A stretch of DNA of 64,000 nt, taken from the NCBI GenBank assembly GCA_947492955.1, contig CANLOV010000003.1, positions 276,592-340,591 on the forward strand, given 5' to 3'. The translations under genes and the position numbers were made by a program. The notes beneath the pieces were generated by a model. It made no database searches. It saw nothing but the letters and a program-made list of their open reading frames with translations, and was not told the origin of the DNA. Each line of letters opens with the position of its first letter. Positions within the stretch are counted from its first letter, which is position 1. Origin of the DNA: an uncultured Cellulophaga sp. GTDB taxonomy: Bacteria; Bacteroidota; Bacteroidia; Flavobacteriales; Flavobacteriaceae. Of the stretch, positions 51,331 to 58,732 are shown piece after piece.

Positions 51331-51384
51331 TTAGTCTTTGGTAAAAGCTGTTGCTAATAAAATTTCTACTACTAACCTATTCAT
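51331..51384 (-). other. possible 17-aa leader peptide or remnant upstream of the tandem membrane genes
   Basis: ATG...TAA reading MNRLVVEILLATAFTKD, ending just before ATG at 51326. Confidence 0.3.
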
Positions 51385-51654
51385 TTTAAAAATTTACAGA
51401 GGTTTATATTATTGATAAACATATTTAAAAAACATCCTAGCATAAAAAATCTAATTACAAATTTTACATACTTTTATAAACAAAAAAACAGTGTTATAAT
51501 ACTGCATCTAATATATTAATCTATTACATAATAAAACTACATAAAACCTTAAAAAAAATAAGATTTTATACATTATATATTATCTTCTTATGATACTAAC
51601 TAAATTGTTTTATAAAGTACAATAGCTAAACATTTCTTTCTTCAATTATTTATC

Positions 51655-51662
51655 TAATTTTG
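51655..51662 (+). promoter_or_regulatory. candidate -7 element TAATTTTG
   Basis: TAnnTTTG match 13 nt before ATG at 51676. Confidence 0.35.
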
Positions 51663-51675
51663 CAAAAAAATTATA

Positions 51676-52317
51676 ATGCATTTTTTATCTCCATTATTAG
51701 AAAATTATATTGCTGAGCATTCTGAAAACGAACCCCAGTTATTACAAGAGTTAACAAAAGAAACTCATTTAAAAATAATACAACCCAGAATGATAACTGG
51801 GCATTTTCAAGGGCGAGTTTTAAGTGCTTTATCTAAACTTATAAACCCCACCAATATCCTAGAAATAGGTACTTACACGGGGTATTCTGCCCTGTGTTTG
51901 GCAGAAGGCTTAACTAAAGAAGGAAAACTACATACCATTGATGTTAATGAGGAACTAGAAGATATACAACGTAAGTATTTTAATAAAAGTAATTATGGCA
52001 AACAAATAATACAGCATATAGGAGATGCACTAGATATTATTCCCCATTTAGATATTAGGTTTGACCTTGTTTTTATTGATGCCGAAAAAAAGAGTTATGA
52101 TGCTTATTTTGAAGCTGCCCTACAAAAAACAAAACCCGGCAGTATAATATTATCCGATAATGTTTTATGGTCTGGTAAAGTAGTAGAACCTTTAAGTCCT
52201 AAGGACAAGGCTACCAAAGTATTGTTAGATTACAATAAAAAACTAAAAGAAGACCCAAGAGTAGAAACAGTATTACTACCTATACGTGACGGTTTAACTT
52301 TGTGTAGGGTGCTATAA
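51676..52317 (+). CDS. O-methyltransferase (COMT-like)
   Basis: ILEIGTYTGYSALCLAEGL, FDLVFIDAEKKSYDAYFE, ILSDNVLWSGKV. Confidence 0.93.
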   Translation: MHFLSPLLENYIAEHSENEPQLLQELTKETHLKIIQPRMITGHFQGRVLSALSKLINPTNILEIGTYTGYSALCLAEGLTKEGKLHTIDVNEELEDIQRKYFNKSNYGKQIIQHIGDALDIIPHLDIRFDLVFIDAEKKSYDAYFEAALQKTKPGSIILSDNVLWSGKVVEPLSPKDKATKVLLDYNKKLKEDPRVETVLLPIRDGLTLCRVL

Positions 52318-52855
52318 GTTTACCATAGATTTTATAAAATAAAATACCTGAGGAAATACCCACTAAAGTACCCACCAATATATCTAAAGGATAATGAACC
52401 CCTACATAAATTCTACTATAGGCAAATAACAATGGCCATAAATAAAATACCCAACACCATTTTACCTGTTTTCTTAAAAACAAAACTATTAGGGTTGTTA
52501 TAGAAAAAGAACTAGAGGAATGCCCAGAGAAAAAACTATAACTACCGGGGTTCTTTACAATTCTTATAAAAGTATTTATAGCTTCATTATTATTAGGTCT
52601 TAAACGCTGAAAAAACTCCTTAGTTAAGCCCGTAACTGTTGTTATGAACAAGATTAGTAATATTACCGTAAGTGTTTTAAAAAAGGTTTCTCTTTTGGTA
52701 TTATTTAGCGAAATAAAAATGAAGAAAATAATAAATAAAGGAATCCATGTGGTAATAGTAGTAATGGCAGACCAAAAAGAATCATAAGACTCGGAACCTA
52801 AACTATTTAAATAAACAAAAGTATCTACATCCCAATCTATAAGTTTTTTAAGCAT
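52280..52855 (-). CDS. PAP2 family phosphatase
   Basis: KEFFQRLRPNN, YSFFSGHSSSSF, SRIYVGVHYPLDILVG. Confidence 0.93.
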   Translation of the reverse strand: MLKKLIDWDVDTFVYLNSLGSESYDSFWSAITTITTWIPLFIIFFIFISLNNTKRETFFKTLTVILLILFITTVTGLTKEFFQRLRPNNNEAINTFIRIVKNPGSYSFFSGHSSSSFSITTLIVLFLRKQVKWCWVFYLWPLLFAYSRIYVGVHYPLDILVGTLVGISSGILFYKIYGKLIAPYTKLNRHV

Positions 52856-52866
52856 TTGATAGTGAC

Positions 52867-53136
52867 TTATTTTCTTTTAATAACTCCTGTAATTTCATTT
52901 ACACTATCTTTTACTTTACCTATTTCTTCTTGTATGTCTTTGGTAAAACTAGTGTCTATACCTTGGGTATCTGCACTTTTTTGTATTTCTTGTTTAATAT
53001 CTTCTGTAGCATCTTTTAACTGACGCATTCCTTTACCAAGGCCTTTTGCTATTCCTGGAATTTTATCTGCACCAAAAACCATCACCACAATAAACATGAT
53101 GAAAAAAATTTCTGCTCCACTTATAAATAAAAACAT
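52867..53136 (-). CDS. tatA: twin-arginine translocase TatA/TatE family subunit
   Basis: Single TM, VFGADKIPGIAKGLGKGMRQLKDATEDIKQEI. Confidence 0.93.
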   Translation of the reverse strand: MFLFISGAEIFFIMFIVVMVFGADKIPGIAKGLGKGMRQLKDATEDIKQEIQKSADTQGIDTSFTKDIQEEIGKVKDSVNEITGVIKRK

Positions 53137-53268
53137 AGTTATACTATTACTTACAGCAAATATAATAAGAAGTTTGTGAGCTGTTTAATTAGAACTATAA
53201 AAAGTATAAAAAACAAAGCAAGGAGCTTATAAAAACACCTTGCTTTGTAGTATACATTTAAAAGAAAT

Positions 53269-55578
53269 TTATTTTCCTTTTATACTTTCTTTAAAATTAT
53301 CAAAGCCAGATTTAACTTCCTCTTTTGGCCAAGAATTATTTGTAGTGTCTATATCTGCTGTTTCTGCTTTTGGATCTACAACTATACCAACAATTTCTTT
53401 TTCCGAAGAAATTACCTTTTTTACCTCTGCATCGTTCTTTCTCCATACCTCTGCTGGGTAAGTAATATTTTTAACCGTACCATCTGCATAGGTATATTCT
53501 ACAATTAATGGCATTGGTAATCCTCCTGGTTTATCAAAAACCACTTCATAAAAATATTTAGGTGTTTTAACTGCTGCTCTTTCCACTTCAGTCATATTAT
53601 CCATCATATATTCTTTTAAGGTTTTAGAAGCTTCTGTTGGAGATTTACCCTTTTCTTTGGAAGGTATATCGTCTACTCCTTCTTCTGCTAAATATACTAA
53701 AGGAATTAATTGTGCTTCTGTTATTTTTTGCGCTGCCATGTACTCTTTCATTTTCTCGGTAGGCTTACTAGACACAAAGTATTTTTTTACTTCTTTTACT
53801 CCTATATCTACATAATCTGTAGTATAGAACCAACCTCTCCAATACCAATCTAAATCTACAGCAGAAGCATCTTCCATAGTTCTAAAAAAGTCTTCTGGTG
53901 TTGGATGTTTAAATTTCCAACGATTAGCATAGGTTTTAAAAGCATGATCAAACAACTCTTTTCCCATTACTGTTTCTCTAAGAATATTTAAAGCTGTTGC
54001 AGGTTTTCCATATGCATTTGGCCCTAATTGATACACATTTTCTGGGTTAGACATTATAGGTGCTATATGACTTTGGTCTCCGCTCATATAAGGAACTATT
54101 TTCGATGGCTCCCCTCGTCTAGATGGGTATTTATCATTAGGTGCTATCGCTTCAGGATATTTTTCTCCAAATTCTTGCTCAGCAATATATTGCATAAAGG
54201 TATCTAAACCTTCATCCATCCAACCCCATTGGCGCTCATCAGAATTAACAATCATTGGAAAAAAGTTATGTCCAACTTCATGAATAATAACACTAATCAT
54301 CCCAAATTTTATACGGTCTGTATATTCTCCTTTTTCATTAGGTCTACCATAGTTCCAACAAATCATAGGATACTCCATTCCTTGTTGCTTGGCATGTACA
54401 GATATTGCTTTATGGTAAGGATAATCAAAAGTATGGTTAGAATACGATTTTAATGTTGCTGCTACTGCCTTAGTAGAATACTCTTCCCATAGCGGGTTTC
54501 CTTCTTTAGGATACATAGAAACTGCCATAACTGTTCTACTTCCTAATTTTACCGCCTGCATATCCCAAATAAATTTACGTGATGTTGCAAAACCAAAATC
54601 TCTTACATTTTTGGCTTTTAACTTCCATGTTTTCTTTGCCGTAGATTTAACTTTTTCTGCTGTTTCTGCTTCTGCTTGCGATACAATAATAACAGGTTTA
54701 TCGTAAGATTTTTTTGCCTGCTCGTAACGTTGCATCATAGTTTTAGAAAAAACTTCTTTTCTATTCTGCAACTCTCCGGTACCATCTAATATATGATCTG
54801 CTGGCACTGTAATATTTACTTCATAATCTCCAAATGGTAATGCAAACTCTCCACTACCCCAAAACTGATGGTTTTGCCAACCTTCTACATCGTTATAAAC
54901 ACACATTCTTGGAAAAAACTGAGCTATTACGTAAGCTCTGTTATCGTCTTTAGGAAAATATTCGTACCCAGACCTTGCTCTATCTACGGTATGATTTACT
55001 ACATTAAACCACCATTTAATAGAAAAAGATATTTCTGATTTACTTTTTAATGGCTGCGGTAAGTTAATACGCATCATGGTTTGGTTAATAGTATAAGATA
55101 GCGGTGCTCCTTTGGCATCCCTTACATATTCTATATTAAAACCACCATCGAAAGGGGTTGTCATATGTTTACCAACAAAAGTTGATGGTCTTTGTGCCAT
55201 AGGAACTCCATCTCCTTCTCTCAATGGAGATTTAGAATCTTTTGCTCTTACATTCTGATCTAATTGTACCCATAAAAATTCTAAATCGTCGGGAGAATTA
55301 TTAATGTAAGTAATGGTTTCTTTACCATATATTTTTTTGTTTTCATCATCCAACTCAATATCCATTTTATAATTGGCTTGTTGTTGGTAATATGCTGCTC
55401 CAGGAGCTCCAGATGCCGACCTATATGCATTGGGCGTAGAAAACTCCTCGTATAACTGCTTAAACTTATTGTGGTTGTAATGACCTGGTTCTTTTTCTTT
55501 TTGCTCTTCTTCTTGTGCTGTACTAATTGCCGCAAACAAGAATAAAAATAGCATTGTACAATACCTAGTTTTGTTCAT
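53269..55578 (-). CDS. M1 family metallopeptidase
   Basis: Secreted; HEVGHNFFPMIVNSDERQWGWMDEGLDTFMQ zinc motif. Confidence 0.93.
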   Translation of the reverse strand: MNKTRYCTMLFLFLFAAISTAQEEEQKEKEPGHYNHNKFKQLYEEFSTPNAYRSASGAPGAAYYQQQANYKMDIELDDENKKIYGKETITYINNSPDDLEFLWVQLDQNVRAKDSKSPLREGDGVPMAQRPSTFVGKHMTTPFDGGFNIEYVRDAKGAPLSYTINQTMMRINLPQPLKSKSEISFSIKWWFNVVNHTVDRARSGYEYFPKDDNRAYVIAQFFPRMCVYNDVEGWQNHQFWGSGEFALPFGDYEVNITVPADHILDGTGELQNRKEVFSKTMMQRYEQAKKSYDKPVIIVSQAEAETAEKVKSTAKKTWKLKAKNVRDFGFATSRKFIWDMQAVKLGSRTVMAVSMYPKEGNPLWEEYSTKAVAATLKSYSNHTFDYPYHKAISVHAKQQGMEYPMICWNYGRPNEKGEYTDRIKFGMISVIIHEVGHNFFPMIVNSDERQWGWMDEGLDTFMQYIAEQEFGEKYPEAIAPNDKYPSRRGEPSKIVPYMSGDQSHIAPIMSNPENVYQLGPNAYGKPATALNILRETVMGKELFDHAFKTYANRWKFKHPTPEDFFRTMEDASAVDLDWYWRGWFYTTDYVDIGVKEVKKYFVSSKPTEKMKEYMAAQKITEAQLIPLVYLAEEGVDDIPSKEKGKSPTEASKTLKEYMMDNMTEVERAAVKTPKYFYEVVFDKPGGLPMPLIVEYTYADGTVKNITYPAEVWRKNDAEVKKVISSEKEIVGIVVDPKAETADIDTTNNSWPKEEVKSGFDNFKESIKGK

Positions 55579-55641
55579 TTTCTTTAATTAATATTTAGTC
55601 AATGGTAAAATAACATTTTTTTAATGATTTGTTATTACATC

Positions 55642-56148
55642 CTACAATTTTAACATTCCCTTATTGTTTTCCCTAATTAACACCATACTTTTTTTTCTTT
55701 TTGGCAATTTATAATGAATTATATTTTGCTGTTCATTAAAAACATCCATTAAAACAGTATTTGTTATTTCTATAGATTTTACGGTATCTATATTTATGGT
55801 AGGAAATTCTAAATAACATTTCATAACATCATTTTCATATTCTTTTCCTATAAAATTAAAAGTACTAATCTTAGAATTTACTTTTAAAATAAACTTTTGC
55901 TTTAAATACTTTTTAATATAAGCGTCTGTACTTTTTAATTCTTCAGGGCTTGCTAAAGCTGCTTTTACACCATAACGTTCTTCTAACAGCCTTTCAAAAT
56001 CATCTATAAAAATAAGACTTGTTACCTGTAATGCCTTATCTTTTTCTGAATAATTTACAGTGGTAACACTCATGTAATATTTATGTACAACAGTAAAAGC
56101 CAGTAAAGGCAACAATAATAGTAAATATGTTTTTTTTAAAAATCTCAT
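55642..56148 (-). CDS. DUF6702-like hypothetical protein
   Basis: KYYMSVTTVNYSEKDKALQVTSLIFIDDFERLLEERYGV pattern next to M1 peptidase. Confidence 0.65.
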   Translation of the reverse strand: MRFLKKTYLLLLLPLLAFTVVHKYYMSVTTVNYSEKDKALQVTSLIFIDDFERLLEERYGVKAALASPEELKSTDAYIKKYLKQKFILKVNSKISTFNFIGKEYENDVMKCYLEFPTINIDTVKSIEITNTVLMDVFNEQQNIIHYKLPKRKKSMVLIRENNKGMLKL

Positions 56149-56203
56149 AAAATTTCTATGTTATTTAATACCGTAATTGCAATGTATATACCAAAATAAC
56201 ATC

Positions 56204-56977
56204 TTAGTTCTTTTTTTCTTCTGTAACTACAGATAATTTATTGTTTTTTCTGTAAACAACGCTTTTTTGCTTAAAAAAATCCCAGATTTTAAGCTTATCG
56301 TGTGTATCTACCAAACTACTAAAAGAGGGGTCTATTTCACAGAAATACATAAAATCGTCTATTTTATCTAAGGGTATTTTTAAATCTTTAAGATAAATAG
56401 AATCTGCATAAAAAGCTTTTACCCTTTCAGTTCTTGCATATTTTTTATTTCTGGCAACACGCTCTTTTAACATTTTTGTTCGCCCTGTTATCCCATTAAT
56501 AATAGGGTTTAATGGCACAATACCGCCGCCAGATTTAGCCTCAAACAATTCTCTTTCTGCTTTTGTTGGTGGTATTACGTAGGCGTTAGGTAAACCTAAT
56601 GTAGAAGCTGTTACTACGGGCTCTATTTCTAATGTTTTTAAATCGTCTCCAATATCACCAGATAAATAAAATGGTTTTACTACAATCTCATCTAATTGGG
56701 TAAGTGCTTCTTCTAACAAAACATAAAGCTTAGCTTGTAAAAACACTTCTTGTGTTACTACTAGTTGTTTCTTTTTAAATTGCACCGCAGAAAACACTAA
56801 GGTATCGTTAAGGTTCGCACGAATAGAAAAAGAACCATCTATATCGGTAATAGTTGCCTTGTTTAGAGTTGTGTTTAAAACATGGGTTGCAGCTACATCG
56901 CCATCTTTACTAAACACCTTACCTGTTATCTCTTTAGAAAAAGTTTGTGCTTTTACCAAGAGACTTGTACATAACAA
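56204..56977 (-). CDS. carboxypeptidase-like regulatory domain protein (true start probably upstream at a non-ATG codon)
   Basis: ITGKVFSKDGDVAATHVLNTTLNKATITDIDGSFSI; upstream in-frame LRNSIFFVF completes a signal peptide. Confidence 0.78.
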   Translation of the reverse strand: MLCTSLLVKAQTFSKEITGKVFSKDGDVAATHVLNTTLNKATITDIDGSFSIRANLNDTLVFSAVQFKKKQLVVTQEVFLQAKLYVLLEEALTQLDEIVVKPFYLSGDIGDDLKTLEIEPVVTASTLGLPNAYVIPPTKAERELFEAKSGGGIVPLNPIINGITGRTKMLKERVARNKKYARTERVKAFYADSIYLKDLKIPLDKIDDFMYFCEIDPSFSSLVDTHDKLKIWDFFKQKSVVYRKNNKLSVVTEEKKN

Positions 56978-56993
56978 GAAAACAAAAAAAATA

Positions 56994-57737
56994 CTATTTC
57001 TCAGAATCTAACTGTTTTAAATAAGTTTTACTATGTGTTACTAAAAAATCTATTAAAGCAAACTCATTATCTTTCTTTAATAAAGATTGTGTTGGTATTT
57101 TAGTATCACAATAATGTAAAAAATTGTCAATCTGGTCTTTCGGTAATTTTAAATCAACCACAAAAAATCTATCATCATATACTTGTCGTAATACCTCACT
57201 TATTTTTAAAGGTTCTTTTTTCTCTTCTTTTTTATTAGACTTAAAAATTGCTTTAAAAAGGTTCACAAAATTAAGTCCATCCTTCATCCCACGAACATGT
57301 TGTGCTTCTGCAATATTTTCTACTTCGGTAGTACGATCTATCTCATAATCGTAGCCTTTAAACTCTTCATTTTTAAGCTCTATAAACTTTTCTTGATTTT
57401 CTGGTCCTACAACAACTTCATCTAGCTCCGTTACTTTTTCATTTACTTCAATTACAAGACGGTTATTTTTTAATATATCATTGGTAATCTCTACAACTTT
57501 TAACTGGTAATTAACTGCTGTAAAAACAAGTTGATCGCCATCTTTTACAGCAATAACAAACTCTCCTTTATCATTGGTTATCGTAGCATTTTCAGAAGTT
57601 GCATTAATAACATTTTCATTTACAACACTCGTATTTCTGTACAATACTTTACCTCTTAACAACTGCCTACCATCTTCTTGCGAGTACCCTACAGCCAAAA
57701 ACAACAAGGATATAAGTAAAAGAATATTGTTTTTCAT
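56994..57737 (-). CDS. carboxypeptidase-like regulatory domain protein, paralogue
   Basis: LRGKVLYRNTSVVNENVINATSENATITNDKGEFVIAV; C-terminus similar to 56204 gene (LPKDQIDNFLHYCD / IPLDKIDDFMYFCE). Confidence 0.82.
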   Translation of the reverse strand: MKNNILLLISLLFLAVGYSQEDGRQLLRGKVLYRNTSVVNENVINATSENATITNDKGEFVIAVKDGDQLVFTAVNYQLKVVEITNDILKNNRLVIEVNEKVTELDEVVVGPENQEKFIELKNEEFKGYDYEIDRTTEVENIAEAQHVRGMKDGLNFVNLFKAIFKSNKKEEKKEPLKISEVLRQVYDDRFFVVDLKLPKDQIDNFLHYCDTKIPTQSLLKKDNEFALIDFLVTHSKTYLKQLDSEK

Positions 57738-57846
57738 AATTTTTAATTCATTGTTGTTTGTCCAAAGAAAAAGTAAGTTCTTGTTAAAAAAAAATATACC
57801 ACCATTAAACTTTTGTTAATTTGTACAAATAAAAAATAATTCTCTT

Positions 57847-58539
57847 TTGAAAAAATTACTTCTTGCTAGTACCTCTACACTATTTGGCGAATCTTATTTA
57901 GATTATTTATTAAAAGAATTAGAAAGCTTTTTTGCTACCACAGACACTATTACATTTATACCCTATGCCAGACCTAGTGGTATAACTCATGATGCTTATA
58001 CAGCAACTGTTCAAAAGGCTTTCTCTAAGATAAACAAAAAAGTAATAGGATTACACAGTTACAATAATCCAATTAAGGGAATTACAGAAGCTAAAGCTAT
58101 TTTTACAGGTGGAGGCAATACCTTTATGTTAGTACACCAATTGTACGAACAAAACCTTATGCAAATTTTAAAAGAAAAAATAGAAACAGGAACCCCGTAT
58201 TTGGGTACAAGCGCTGGGAGTAATATTGCTGGTATTTCTATGCAGAACACCAATGACATGCCTATTGTATACCCTAAAAGCTTTAAAACATTAGGCTTGG
58301 TAAATTTTAATATAAATGCACATTATATGGACCCAAACCCTAATAGCACCCATAATGGAGAAACTAGAGAAACAAGAATAAAAGAGTTTCATTGTTTTAA
58401 TAATACACCTGTAGTTGGCTTAAGAGAAGGAAGCTATATACAGGTAAACAACCAAGAAATTAAATTATTTGGTAAAGAAACAGCTCGTATTTTTTTACCC
58501 AACCAAAAATCTTACGAATCAAAATCATTTTCCTTTTAA
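57847..58539 (+). CDS. pepE: dipeptidase E-like peptidase (S51 family), TTG start
   Basis: FIPYARPSG, AIFTGGGNTFMLVHQLYE, YLGTSAGSNIAG (catalytic Ser), GLREGSYI. Confidence 0.92.
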   Translation: MKKLLLASTSTLFGESYLDYLLKELESFFATTDTITFIPYARPSGITHDAYTATVQKAFSKINKKVIGLHSYNNPIKGITEAKAIFTGGGNTFMLVHQLYEQNLMQILKEKIETGTPYLGTSAGSNIAGISMQNTNDMPIVYPKSFKTLGLVNFNINAHYMDPNPNSTHNGETRETRIKEFHCFNNTPVVGLREGSYIQVNNQEIKLFGKETARIFLPNQKSYESKSFSF

Positions 58540-58732
58540 ATAATTAAACAATCGCTCTAAGACTTGTGCAAGTAACTAAAAAAACCGAATATAAAAATAT
58601 AGAATAAGTTATAAAAAAATACGTTATCATTTTAACCGTACGAAAGCGTATTTTATCTTATATATTTAGCTATATAGGTATATAATACTATTTTTGTAAA
58701 TACCTTAAACCTAAAGTAAACCTCTTATAATT

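Noticed and set aside
58610-58670. Inverted AAATACG...CGTATTT in the gap before 58733, considered as an operator
   Set aside because: Single imperfect occurrence with no second copy in the window; insufficient support.
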